NCBI GenBank assembly: GCA_028023455.1
Contig: JAQFVV010012977.1
Coordinates: forward strand, 94,001 to 158,000
Direction: 5' to 3'
Length of the DNA: 64,000 nt
Origin: Epiperipatus broadwayi
Lineage: Eukaryota; Onychophora; Udeonychophora; Euonychophora; Peripatidae
This document shows positions 33,731 to 45,063 of this stretch, piece by piece; within the stretch, counting starts at the first letter, position 1, and the number at the start of each line of letters is the position of its first letter. The notes beneath the pieces are model-generated. The model saw only the letters and a list, made by a program, of their open reading frames with translations, ran no database searches and was not told the DNA's origin. The position numbers were made by a program, and so were the translations under genes.

Positions 33731-35115
33731 AATAATAATAATTGAATGGCTCATTGCTCAGAAGTTTGTAAGGAGTTCTAGCATCAGAAGTGATGGAGCT
33801 TGGCTGTGATCCCTGGACCTTGAGCTGTAGAGTTGGTTACCCTACTAATCCAGAAACTCATACTATGACCCGAGAAAGAATATAGTAATTGAATGGATTA
33901 TTATACAGGAGTTCATAATAAATTCAAACATTGTAAGTGACAAAACTGAGCTCCAATCCATAAACTATGAGTTCCAGATTCTGCCACTCTACCACTGCAG
34001 TAAAGCATGCTGGGAACTCAGAAAGAATATAGCAATTGAATGGTTTATTTTTCAGAAGTTCTAAGTCATTAGAAGTTCCAAGCATCAGAAGTGATAGCTA
34101 AGTTGCAAACTATGGATCTTGAGCTCTAAAGTCTACCACTGCAGTAATGCAAGCTGGGAACACAGAAAGAATATAGCAATTAAATGGTTCGTTAATCAGG
34201 AGTTTGTAAGAAGCTCAAATACTGGCAGTGATAGGTTGGAGATATGATCCTGTGAACCTTGAACTCCAATCTGCTACTCCACCACTGCAACAAATCATGC
34301 TGGGAACTCAGAAAGAATATAGTTCTTGAATAGCTTACTATTCAGAAGTTCATAAAAAGTTCAACTATTGGAAGTGTAAGAACTGGCTGTGAACCATGGA
34401 TCGTAAGCTTCAGAGTCTGCCACACTACTACTGCAGCAAAGCATTCTGGGAATTTAGAAAAAATATAGTAATTGAATGGTCTGTTATTCAGGAATTAGTT
34501 CAAGCATTAGAAGTGATAGAGTGGCCTGCTGTCCATGAACCTTGAGCTCCAGAGTCTGCCATCTTACCATAGCAGCAAAGCATGTTGGGAGTTCAGAAAA
34601 AATATAGGAGTTAAATGGTTTATTACACAGGAGTTCATAAGAAGCTGAAACATCAGAAGGACAAAGCTGAGCTGCGATCCATGGATCTTAAAGCTCCAAA
34701 GTCTGCCACTCTACCATTGCAGCAAAGCATACTGGGAATAAAATTCAAGCAGCAGAAGTGGCAGAGCTGGGATGTAATCAATTTACCTTGAGTTTCAGAG
34801 TCCACCATTCTATCACTGCAGCAAACATGAAAAATCAAAAAGACTATAGTAATTGAATGGTTTCAGAAATTCATAAGAAGTTCAAACATTAGAAGAGACA
34901 GGTGGGCTGGAATCCAGGGACCATAAGCTCCAGAATTTGTCACATCTCCACTGAAGCAAAGCATTGTGGGAACAAAAAGAATATAGTAATTGAATGGGTT
35001 ATTATTCAGGAGTTCATAAAATGTTCATCCATTAGAAGTGACAAAGCTGGACCACAATCCATAGTCATTGATCTCCAGCATCCGTCCATTATGGCTGCAA
35101 GAAATCATGCAGAAA
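33731..35115. repeat. Tandem array of ~145-bp tRNA-like monomers (family E)
   Basis: About ten head-to-tail units, recognisable by 'atatagtaattgaatgg' near 33731, 33880, 34028, 34171, 34317, 34463, 34602, 34843 and 34979, with a truncated unit near 34738. Each minus-strand monomer contains 'tgcagtggtagagtggcaga' (A-box and D-arm-like) and 'ggttcatggat' (B-box-like), separated as in a tRNA. Units differ by about 10-20% by eye, so the array is old. Small relatives occur at 26135-26530 and 36400-36500. Confidence 0.8.
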
Positions 35116-35159
35116 AATTGTTTAGCTGTCACATTAAATCAATTACTACTTCATAAGTG

Positions 35160-35740
35160 AATAAGCATTTATTTTATAACGTCTTGCGTGCGATTATAAT
35201 TACGATAGAATGACAGCCTGTTAAGCTAAATTGCACAGACGCTAGTGATTATACGAGTATGGAGACTCTTTTGAAGCCAAGAGTGATTGACAAAATAATG
35301 TGGGTTAGCAATGAGTCACATTGATCTCTATTGTTAGAATACATCAAAATATATATCTATCAATGAGCCAGAACTCATAGATGGGTGCCATTTTTTTCAC
35401 TTCTAAAGAAGAAATTTACACATCTATCAATGATTTTTATGTCATTATATCAAACAGGCTAGTTTACCCTGAGATTTATTTTTTATCTTTGCCTAAAAAT
35501 AGGTATAACCCCATTTACAGAAATTATTAGATAGATGTCAGGATTGGCTATAAAACAACTACTGAATATATTTGCAGCTTCCATTTTATATTTGACCTTA
35601 AATTTATGGGGACAAGATAGTAATATGTTATTCATTAGACTTCAAGACCCTTGTAAAGTTTGAAAGGCCATGTATAAAAAGTACACTAACTATTCTGGTA
35701 ATTAGAAATGCATCGAGATCAATTTGATTTTATACTAAAG
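35160..35740. other. No gene seen
   Basis: A slightly more G+C-rich start (35180-35300), then A+T-rich; nothing supportable. Confidence 0.35.
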
Positions 35741-35744
35741 TATT

Positions 35745-36010
35745 CGTCATCACCATTATTACTTTCAGCCACTATTATAATTTTTTTAAAAAATTCAATC
35801 CCACTTTTTGGAACTATAGTTTCTCTTTTTCACATCACACCACAAACTTCTTTATTCAGTCCATCCATCACAAACCTAGTTTTTTCTATGTATTTTACTA
35901 TATTTTAGCATCCTCTTTTAAGACTTCTACTCTCCATTTATTATTGTCTCTCCTAGAATTATGTCCAGCCCAGATTCATTTTAAATATTAAACTGTCTAA
36001 ACTACAATAT
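35745..36010 (-). pseudogene. Old RTE 3' fragment
   Basis: The reverse strand keeps the spacing of the RTE tail: 'catcaccattatt' at the element end, a block like 'cacatcacaccacaaac', 'tccatccatca', and 'atgtccagccca' near 35965. Heavily substituted. Confidence 0.5.
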
Positions 36011-36399
36011 CATCTGCATTATTTATGATAGCATTAACTTATCCATACAAGAACTTCTAACCACTACCATAATGTTAAATAATTTTTTCATAAAAGACAA
36101 TAAGTTACTTGTTTTCTTGCATTATTCCCCAGAAAGTGTAATTAAAAAATAATCAGATATTAATAAATAAAATTGACATATTTAATATTATTTTTAAAAC
36201 CAAATTATGTTACTAAATAAACAAATATAATAATTTTTAGCTTTAAAAATAAATATTACTTTTTATTAGCAAAGTATTAAAAAGAGCAGTAATCAATAAA
36301 TGACTCTACAAAGCAATGTTCTAAAATAATCCATTAATCAACTATTACACTAACAAAGCTCAGCCCACCTATTTTAATGTTTTTTTATAATACATTTCA

Positions 36400-36500
36400 A
36401 ATATAATCCAATGACTTATTGTTTGGAAGTTCATAAAACTTTGAAAGTTCAGTCTTTAAACTCCAGGGTTTGCCACAATATCATTGCACGCAACAATATA
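36400..36500. repeat. Single family E unit
   Basis: 'tccaatgacttattgtttgg' and 'aaactccagggtttgccaca' correspond to the family E array monomer. Confidence 0.5.
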
Positions 36501-36691
36501 GGGCATCAAATTTCCAATTGCTAAATTGAATATTTGTAGCACTTTCTCAAGTACAATTATATTGAATGATTTTTGGACACAGTGATTAGTGTATTTAACT
36601 AGTATATCCAAAATACTTTTGAAAATTTTATCAATCTATAAACGATCAAACCTTTTTAAAGATGACCTCTTTACAAACAATGTAGCAAGCA

Positions 36692-36895
36692 ATTCAATCA
36701 TCATCATCAGCCATTATCAATTCACTGCAGGATGAAGGTCTCTCCAAGTTTAATCCATATTTTCTGATCTTTAGCTTCTCTTCTCCACATCACCCTTGCA
36801 TACTTTCTTATTTCATCCATCCATCTCACATGTGGTTGCTTCTTGGGTCTTTTACAATCTCTTGGAATCCAGTTGAAAATTTCAATTTAGTGGCC
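36692..36895 (-). pseudogene. RTE 3' fragment
   Basis: Reverse complement of the RTE end: '(tca)n' tail at about 36699-36709, then 'attcactgcaggatgaaggt', 'cttctcttctccacatca', 'catccatctcacatgtgg', 'tttacaatctcttggaatcc'. Good identity, so a fairly young 5'-truncated copy. Confidence 0.85.
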
Positions 36896-37006
36896 AGAAC
36901 ATGATTATTTAGATATTTTTAAATAGGGTAAATATTCCAAGCAAATCTAGTTTAATTAAATGAATGCTGTTATCATCTGTAAACAGATGATACTACACTA
37001 TTTGTC

Positions 37007-37320
37007 CTACTTGGTTTAGTGCAGTGGAATAGTGTTGACTCTGGACCATAAGGTTCTTGGATCAATTCTGAACCATAAGATCCTTGGGATCAATTTTAGC
37101 TCTGGAATTTCCAGTGTACTCCTGAGCAATAAAGCCATTCACTTATTTCTTTATGTAATGGCTATTAGCTACTTTATATAATTTTTATCTTGCATGGTTT
37201 AGGGCAGTAATAAAATATCAGATTCTGCAAGGTATCAATGCCAGATCAATTTTAATGCCGGCATTTACAGTTTCCAAACCATTTACAAACTATTGAGTAA
37301 TAAACTCATTAGTTTATTAT
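37007..37320. repeat. Family F repeats, two units
   Basis: Units near 37007-37145 and 37190-37320 share 'ggtttagtgcagtgg'-type text (A-box-like) and 'ggatcaattc' (B-box-like), plus an end 'agcaataaa-cattcactta'. A further unit is at 45890-46015. They look like old tRNA-derived SINEs. Confidence 0.5.
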
Positions 37321-38399
37321 ATTATTTTCTTAATTGACTATCTTGCAGCATTTCATTGCTGCTATAGATAGGATTGTAGCTTCAGTAGTATCAAACTCAT
37401 AGTTACCTTTATCTTACTGTCTAAGTAGCAGAAATGGCATAGAGGAAGATCATAAAAGTGATAGACTGAGGACAATTGACAACAATGTATGTTTTTGTGA
37501 ACTGGTAGACTTGGGTAATAATAACTCTAAGGATTGCAGCTTTTTGTTATAACTAGTGTTCAAATGTCATATGACCTCCTGAGCATGCCTGAATTTATAT
37601 AAATTTATTAGGTAGGTTTGTACAGTAATGAGAGGCTGGCTAGTTTTTGTGATTGTTTGTTAGCTGAAAAACATAAATTTAAAAAATATTACTCAGTATA
37701 AATTCATTGCAATTTTTAAATTCTCAATTTGCCAATAGGGGGCTCAGAAGTCATATGACCTTCAGGACAATTAACCTTAAAACTATTATCCAAATGGTTT
37801 TATTATTAAACTATTAATGCTTAAAGACTTTTCTTCATAACAGAATTTAGCTGTTAATAAAATTATAAGGTTGTGCTATTAAAAGTATTATTAAATGCTT
37901 TTAAGAGTAAAAAATTATCTAATTTTTATATTAAGCAGAAAAAGAAATCAAATTAAGCAAATTGTTTATTCTCTTTAAGCAATTTAAATGCAGACAATGT
38001 AAATCAATATTAAACAAACTTTAAACTATGTCTAACATCAACAAAAATAGATACATGGATGGATTAATATAAAGTCATTTTTTAAAAGCAATTTAAATAT
38101 ATTGCTGCAGACAGTGAAAATCAATATTTACTTTGAAAAAACAACAACATAAAAATAGTTTTAATATCTACTAAAATAGATAATTGGATTTATTAACATG
38201 CAATTTGATTTAATACAATCTGACTTTTTGTGATATATAATATATAGCACAACAAAAGCAGCTATCTATTCTAGCGACATCTATTATAAGAATCATTAAT
38301 AATATCGTAAAATATTGAAAATTACATGTGTCAAAATAAGATAATTTATTTAATAATAAATATAATATGCTTACAGAAAAAGTGTAGTTATAACTAATA

Positions 38400-38637
38400 T
38401 ATATATATGCAAATTTACAAATAAATATTTAAAAATACAGTATTTAGAAGCTTATAAATATATATATATAACAGTCACTTAGGAGCGCTTTCAACTAACT
38501 TGTAGCTTTGTCAACTATCACATTGACAAAGCTACAAGTTAGTTGAAAGTGCTCCTAAGTGACTGTTATACATATATATTTTTATAAGCTTTTAAATACT
38601 GTATTTTTAAATATTTATTTGTAAATTTGCGTATATT
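38400..38637. repeat. Long near-perfect palindrome, ~115-bp arms
   Basis: Arms 38400-38514 and 38523-38637 are inverted copies with an 8-base loop (38515-38522). The only differences I see are a few bases such as gcgc/gtgc and small TA-length changes. TA runs occur within both arms. No coding. The stem is far more regular than the other fold-backs here. Confidence 0.85.
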
Positions 38638-38752
38638 ATTTTGAAGAAATACAGACATCGATTTATAATATTATATATATATATATAATCAAAGAAATCC
38701 TGTAGCATTCTGTTTAATCTTTTGTAACCAATATAAAATATTTAACAGGCTT

Positions 38753-38930
38753 CTGATGAAGGCCAAAAATTCAGCTGAAACAGAAGAAAACATTTTTCAT
38801 TATAAAAGATTAGATTTGTGATGAAGGTTGCAGTTTCTGCAGAATCAGGAGAAAATTAAATAGAATTTATTTTCTAAGCAAAAAATAAACAGACCTCTGA
38901 TGAAAGCTGAAAAGTTCAGCCAAAATAATA
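38753..38930 (+). repeat. Three spaced hammerhead-like blocks
   Basis: CTGATGA at 38753 (with GAAAC downstream), GTGATGA at 38818, and CTGATGA at 38896 (followed by a GCTGAA/TTCAGC hairpin and CAAAA), at 65- and 78-bp spacing. Only the first keeps both conserved boxes, with a three-pair stem II. They look like decayed tandem copies of one terminus. Confidence 0.45.
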
Positions 38931-39179
38931 AAGAAACAAAATAAAATTGCATTAAGACATGCAAAATTGAGAAGTGATCTCATTGTAAAATTATGTAGTA
39001 CTTTATTTTTAAACTGAAGGATCTTTTACATGTAGACCAAATAAATTGTTGATGGAGGCCAATGGTACATGCAATACACCTGATTTTTGAACAAATATTT
39101 CAGACATATCAGAAATTATAATATAGAATCAGCAGCAGCCACTTACAAACATGTATGACTGATCTAATGACAAGAGAAT

Positions 39180-39285
39180 AAAGATAAAATGGCTATTACT
39201 ACTATTACTACTACTATTACTACTACCACTACTATTAATACTGATGATGATGATTGATGATAATAATAAGGATGATGATGATGAA
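39180..39285. repeat. (TAC/TAT)n and (GAT)n microsatellite
   Basis: Three-base units run through the interval. The minus-strand open frame over it (39129-39470) is poly-Ser and simply a product of the repeat. Confidence 0.8.
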
Positions 39286-39709
39286 CTATAAATGTGTTGT
39301 GTGATGACTTTAAAAATCAATTTGTGAGTCACATATGCATCCACATATAAATATGCAGCTTCATTTATTCTATTTATTTGACATTTTGCCCAAGCTATTC
39401 TTTTAATTTCTCCTGCAAACATCTTTTCTTTTAGAAATCCTTTAACATCATGTCTAATTGAAGCTTGCAAAAGTATTTTTTTTCTCTGCCATGTATTCCA
39501 ATGAAAATAGGAAATTGTGCTCTTTTTTAGACTGCTTTTAACATAGTCTTCATATTGTAAAGGGAGTCTATTCTCATAACAGTATTCTCAAAATCTTCAC
39601 AAAACATCATTTTAGAAAGCCTTATAATGTTCACTTGTTTTATATGTCCCAATCCAATGAAAATATGATTCTATGATAGGACACTGCATCACTTTCACAA
39701 TATGGAATT

Positions 39710-40012
39710 ACATATTGATAGTGTTTTTCTGAAGGTTTGTGATGAAGGTGTTCTAGCTGTGTTTTTATATTGGACTATTTCCATCATCTAATATGTGTGT
39801 TGAATGAGTAGAAAAGTTTAATTTTAGTTAAATATTCCAAATGCATTCAACTGTTAGTAATATCACAGCAAACAGGTTAGTGTATGCACAACGTTTCGAG
39901 ACGTATTTTTCTTCCTTCTTCAGGTGTTGCTGACCTGACCAGTGACAGTACTAGCATTCAACATACATATTAGATGATGGAAATAGTCCAATATAAAAAT
40001 ACATATTGATAG
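39710..40012. mobile_element. Family D insertion with 12-bp target duplication
   Basis: The 12-mer acatattgatag occurs at 39710-39721 and 40001-40012. Inside, 45-bp arms at 39762-39806 and about 39956-40000 are inverted with one mismatch. The minus strand carries CTGAAGA-(stem)-CTCGAAAC near 39898-39925, a hammerhead-like box pair with A at the tolerant position 7. No coding. About 280 bp long. Confidence 0.75.
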
Positions 40013-40439
40013 GTTTTATAATCTTTCTATTCTGTATGGTTACAATTTTATAGAACATTCTGAAATGAATTTTTTCTAATTATATTATGCCAATAGAGAG
40101 TTCAAACCTCAATTCCATATAATAAATTAGGTAAAATAATAACTTTGTATACAAATGTAGTACTTATTTTGTTGTGGTAAAATAACCCATCTTTTAAGCA
40201 TTAGCAGAACATTGGAATCTGTGCTGTACTTCAGAATCTAAATCCTCATTTCTACTTTAAAAAGTTAGTGAAGTATTTAAATGGGATTACATTCTCAAGT
40301 ATAAACATCTAAGGTAAAATTTATTGAAGATTTTTCTTTGACTTGACCTTTGTTTTTTTTTTTTAAAAAACAAACAAACAAACATTTTATTTTCTTTAGA
40401 TCTTGCATTTAAAGCACTAAAACATTCTATACATCATCT

Positions 40440-40743
40440 TTTGAATCAACAAGTCAATAAACATCACATGATCACCATTTCTTATGCTTTCTTATAACTG
40501 TTATTAAAACAGGCAAAAACTCACTATATGTATTGCCACCCAGATCCTAAGATCTAGGTGCAGTGCTCTCAGATCCAAGATTCATCACTGATGAAGGCTA
40601 CAAGCCAGAAACTAGTCTGGAAATATTGGATGAGTAGGCACTAGATGGGGATTTTATGCACAAGTCTTCTGGCATCCATTGATTACTCTAGCTTGCTGTG
40701 TGGCAATACATATAGTGAGTTTTTGCCTGTTTGAATCAACAAG
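40440..40743. mobile_element. Family A insertion with perfect 14-bp target duplication
   Basis: The 14-mer tttgaatcaacaag flanks the insert at 40440-40453 and 40730-40743, so 40454-40729 is one complete insertion. It consists of an inverted flap (40454-40543) joined to a plus-strand body (40544-40729). The terminal blocks 40515-40543 and 40701-40729 are exact inverted repeats of about 29 bp. The body carries the best family A hammerhead (40584-40621). Same flap plan as the PLEs at 44.4 and 58.5 kb. Confidence 0.9.
40584..40621 (+). ncRNA. Minimal type I hammerhead ribozyme motif (family A)
   Basis: CTGATGA 40588-40594, stem II GGC-TACAA-GCC (three pairs, with an A-A at its base), GAAA 40608-40611, two-pair stem III (AC/GT) with a TA loop, cleavage-type C at 40617. 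Stem I pairs TCA with TGG (one wobble). All core residues are canonical. Very short stems II and III match the 'minimalist' hammerheads reported in metazoan PLEs, thought to act as dimers. Confidence 0.7.
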
Positions 40744-41184
40744 GATAGCATAAGCATTAATATAAGAAAAATCCAGAATCCAAGAAGATGAAGAATAATA
40801 TAAGTGATACAATGTGATATGCTTTTTAGTAATATAATTATCATCATTATTAACTTCCTCTTACAAAAGAATATGGCTATTTCAACTTCAGAAGAAAAAT
40901 AAAGATAAAAGATCAAATAATAAAAAGTTGAAATAAATTATAGAACGATTATACAAAGCAATATGTGAACCATAAGTAGATAAAAGATATCACACCTTCT
41001 GCTCATTTACTTGCTTATTTGACACCAACAATGTTGTCTTTTATGGTCTGTTATCATTCTCTTTGATTTTTTAAAGACATTTATATCATGTCTAATTGTA
41101 GTTGTCCACTGTGTTTTATCATTGAAACATATATTCTAGAAAAAAACAACAATATTGGACTTTTTTATAATTAATCTATGTGAT

Positions 41185-41896
41185 ATAAATATAATCGAAG
41201 CTAGGAAACTTGTTCACTTTGGAAAAATAAAGATGAAACATTTCAACACTTACTAGAAGAATGCAGTGCTTTTGGGAAGCTAAGATACAGAGTTTTCCAC
41301 ACCCCAATAATAAATCTTAAAATACTACTGAAGCAAAATGTAATAAAATTCAAACCTCATAACACAATGGTGATAATATATGCATTGAAAACTATATGGA
41401 CAATCCGGTGTTAATCTTTGATAACAAAAAGTTTAATTGGTTAAAAAAACTGGACAATGATTGGGACAACTATTTTGCTAGGTGTTTGAAATACTGGCCA
41501 AAGAAGATTATGGAAATGGTATGGTGAGAGACTGCTATGACTGTTTGTGAAATGTGGGAGTAAAAGGACACACACAAAGAGAAATAATTCAGTAAAAGTA
41601 TGTAGAGTTGTAAAATAAAGGATCTTTCAAGAGAGAATAAATGTTCCATGGTTTAAACTAGGAATAAGATTTGTAAGGCCTAACTCTAGGATTTAACAAG
41701 AAAACGATATTAACATTTCAACAATGAGAGTCTTATAGATTTGCAATGTAGTGCTTTGGGGGACAGGATTGGTAAATTTGGTGTAAAGGATAAAGTGAAT
41801 CAAAACTAATTTGTAGATATTTCATGTACATATTTAAATGTTTGTTTAATGAAGTTTATTACTTAAAATAAAAAAAATAAATATAATCGAAGCTAG
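41185..41896 (+). mobile_element. 5'-truncated LINE insertion with perfect 20-bp target duplication
   Basis: Positions 41185-41204 and 41877-41896 are identical (20 of 20). The insert (41205-41876) ends in an A-rich tail (about 41862-41880), as expected for target-primed reverse transcription. It begins inside a coding fragment (see 41211-41414), so it is severely 5'-truncated. About 460 bp of 3' untranslated sequence follows the stop. Confidence 0.85.
41211..41414 (+). pseudogene. LINE C-terminal zinc-knuckle fragment
   Basis: Reads CSLWKNKDETFQHLLEECSAF then a basic stretch, ending at TAA 41412-41414. This is the C-x2-[C]-x(n)-H-x4-C knuckle found after LINE RT domains, with Trp in place of the second Cys. 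It resembles the intact-frame fragment at 16643-17059 in layout but not closely in sequence. Confidence 0.6.
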
Positions 41897-41899
41897 CCT

Positions 41900-42700
41900 C
41901 TTCCGCAAAACCGCTCTGAAAATTATAAAAAATATATTTCTTTAGAAATCCTGCTACTGATCAAACCAGTAAATATATGCTTTAGAATATTCAATAACAT
42001 CACATTCAGAAAACTAAAATACACAGATGTAGGGCCTCACATAACATTTTAAATTTATGAGACTTTCTTTAATTAAAACAATTTTCCCATTATAAATCAC
42101 TAATATGTTTTAAACCCAACATTTTTTTTAAAATACCTCTATTTTCTTTTTTTAAAATAGAAATTCATGCATCATTTATTGTCTTCAAATGATAGAAATA
42201 GTTAGAAAGATTTCCTTTTTAAAAAATAAAAGATAATGAAAAGTATTTGTAGTTTTAAAACCGGCCATTATATATATATTAGAATATTTATAAATAAAAT
42301 ATGATTCGAATGTTTTTTTTATTTTTATACAAATGTCAAAAGTAACGTAAAAGCCATCCATTGCAATATATATATATTTTGGTAAAAAAAAAAAAGAATA
42401 AAATCAAGCTTGTTGATTTAAATATGTTTTTTTTATTTCCTTTTCCAAACTTTTTAAAGACGAATTTCATCCATAAATCATACTTTACATCAATTTCTTG
42501 TTAATAATGAAAAAGATTTGATTTTCTAAAAATGTAATGTAAAAATAAAAAATATATATTTTGTTAGCATGTTTCTTTTTAAAAAGTTTTGCACAATTAT
42601 ACAATATATAATCTTTTATAAACTATTAATTTGATACATATGATATGTCATTTTATCACATATAATATAATGACATGAATCTTTCATCTGAAAAAAATAA
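41900..42700. other. No gene seen
   Basis: A+T-rich with homopolymer runs; nothing supported. Confidence 0.4.
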
Positions 42701-42715
42701 ATGACTCCATAATGC

Positions 42716-43600
42716 ATTTCATACTGAATTAGCCACTCATCATATGGCCTAGGTCATGACCTCACACACATCATCAGTAGTTTTGCTCAGTATTTATCAA
42801 TATTAAATTCTTACTACATATTGTAAAGATTCCAAATGTACTTTGCAAGCAAATACAATACCATCCATTCTTGATAAATCCTTTAATGTTTATGACTACC
42901 TTATTTAGGCTAGAAATTATCATATCATTTCTACTCCAAAAATATTTTTCAAACTTTAATTAATCATTAATATATCCATTACTGTCAACAACATCACATA
43001 GAATAATTAATTCAATTTTATTCTTTATTATATGTAATAATTTAAATATACATGTAACTTCAACTTTACCACATATTTATTTCATATGAGTAAAACATCA
43101 CAATATACATTTTATCCTAAACCAGCGGTGTTCAGTTGAATCAGTTCGCAATTTCTTACATGTGCTTCTTGGTTAATATTTACCATATATTAAATTGTTA
43201 ATTTATTGAGAAGATTTATAACTTACTGCATGGGTAACTATGACACTATCCTTCCTAAATAAACAGCCCTAATGATTATTACTAATTGTTAAGCTAAAAA
43301 TTATCAGATTTTAATGCAGATATAAAATTTACACATTAATTGAAGATTAATATGTTAGTAATAAATACAAGCACATGGAGTAATTGATCAACCTCTATTT
43401 CATTTTTCTTTGTGTAATAATATATTTATAACTTCAATTTTACCACATATTCTTTAATTATATGAATAGAACCCTCTAAAAAAGAAAATGCTTCATAAGA
43501 GGCATTTTATGCTGAATCTACTCTTTTCAGTTGACTCAGTTTATCACCTCTCACAAGTTCAGTATTTATCAATATCAAATAATTACAATTTAATCTAAAA
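42716..43600 (-). repeat. Decayed family C units
   Basis: Three minus-strand pieces (about 42716-42800, 43105-43200, 43495-43600) share the 'ttt-atgctgaa-cag-act-atcagttg' block, i.e. the GAAA - stem II - CTGATGA region of family C, followed by 'cagtatttatcaatat'. Cores are mutated (e.g. ATGATGA at 42746-42752). Confidence 0.5.
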
Positions 43601-43842
43601 GTTTCAAATTTCCCAAACTAGCAACTATGACATCTTCCTTCCCCAATAAATACGTTTAATCTTAATTGTTAATTATTTATTACTCTACAAATTATAATAT
43701 CATTTTTAGCTAGGATGTAAATTTTAAACTTTAATTAAATATTAATATAATTCTTACTATTAAACACAATCACATCAAATAATACATATACATAATATTT
43801 AAATACATGCATATTATCTATACTAAACTTAATGTAATTATA

Positions 43843-44360
43843 AGGGACTCAAACTCAGACTGTCATACCCCTCACAGCTATCAAATCCATCTCATATGAC
43901 TGATATACATTATCACTTACATGTAAAAAAGATCTCCAATATATGTATTTTGTGCTAAATCAGCACTCATCATTATCTTCAACACATATGCAATCACTGC
44001 TCAGTTTACATTAAGATAACAAATCTTTAAACTTTAAGGGTCAGGTTTTAATCCTCTTCACTTTCCAACTCTTCAGCCATCCATATCATTAAAAATCTGA
44101 AGATGAAATGCATAAAGCCTTTGACAATGCCAATATTATTGTCATACCCATGTTGATCTTAAGTCAGATTGAAGCCTGACCATTAAAGTTTGAAGATTTG
44201 CTATCTTAATATAAATGGAGCAGTGATTATATATATGTGTGTTGGAGATGGTGATCTGGACTAATTGATTAATGTTGGTTCAGCACAAAATATGCATATT
44301 GGAGATGATTTATCTTTTTCACATGTATGTGGTCATGAATAGCAGTTGTATAAGATGGAT
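43843..44360. mobile_element. Family C palindromic element, copy 3
   Basis: The left arm starts at the B-box-like 'gggactcaaactc' (43844-43856); the right arm (about 44265-44360) is its inverse but lacks the outer B-box end and runs into (TA)n and the PLE at 44371. The minus-strand block near 43950-43980 has ATGATGA, a perfect GTGCT/AGCAC stem II and AAAA. The plus-strand block near 44264 has TTGATTA and a weaker stem. Confidence 0.65.
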
Positions 44361-44503
44361 ATATATATATAATTGAAATAATATCTTTAACGGTTTACAA
44401 ACAATTACAAACAATCTTTAAATCTGCAGAAGTACTTTCAGTTACTTTCTAACCTGCCTCAACTGCCATTAAATTCAAAAACTAAAAGCGGAAGCAAACG
44501 TCA

Positions 44504-45063
44504 TCAATTCAAATTCCACGAATCTTGTATTTTAATGTTAGAAGCTTGTCGATTTATTAAATGTGTTTTATTCCTGTTTATAAAAATTGCCTCTTTAATT
44601 TTTCTTTTACTATGATTTCTCTCTTCGTGAAGAATTTTCACATTTTCAAAATTAAATTTAAATTTATATTTATATGTTTTTTCATGATCAAAGAAAATAT
44701 AACAATTCGTGTTCCTTCAATATTTTCTCAATGCTGCACCCAGATTCACCTATATATGATAGCATACAATCACAAAAAATTTGATATATGACATTACTTT
44801 TTTGCTTGACAGGTATGACATCCTTAGAATTATTAACTAATTTATTAATATTGTTTGGAACGTAGAATGAAACATTAAACACATTCTTATATAAATCCTT
44901 AAAAAAATTTACTTGTGGATTTGAAATAAATGGAATAGATATCCATTTTTTATTATTAATTTTCATTTCTTTTAAATTATAATAATTTTTTTTTAAATTG
45001 ACTTAAAGTATTGTTTATTTGTTCCATTTTATAACCAACATCAAGCAATTTCTTGGCAAATAT
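44504..45063 (-). pseudogene. PLE GIY-YIG endonuclease fragment, left arm
   Basis: The minus strand starts with FAKKLLDVGY (the linker before the nuclease), then passes a 9-A run that breaks the frame. It then encodes WISIPFIS, NVIYQIFCDC and SYIGES of the GIY-YIG nuclease. The Arg after YIGES, catalytic in this superfamily, is Gly here (GESG). A 47-bp deletion after HELLY shifts the frame, so the open part stops at 44688. The remaining C-terminal text (KILHEERNH, KIKEAIFI) is still legible to the stop at 44504-44506. Inactive. Confidence 0.8.

Noticed and set aside
33731-35115. CRISPR-like array
   Set aside because: Units of ~145 bp have no short-repeat/unique-spacer structure, and the context is a eukaryotic transposon-rich region.
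39129-39470. 113-codon minus-strand frame rich in Ser and Ile
   Set aside because: Produced by the three-base microsatellite at 39180-39285.
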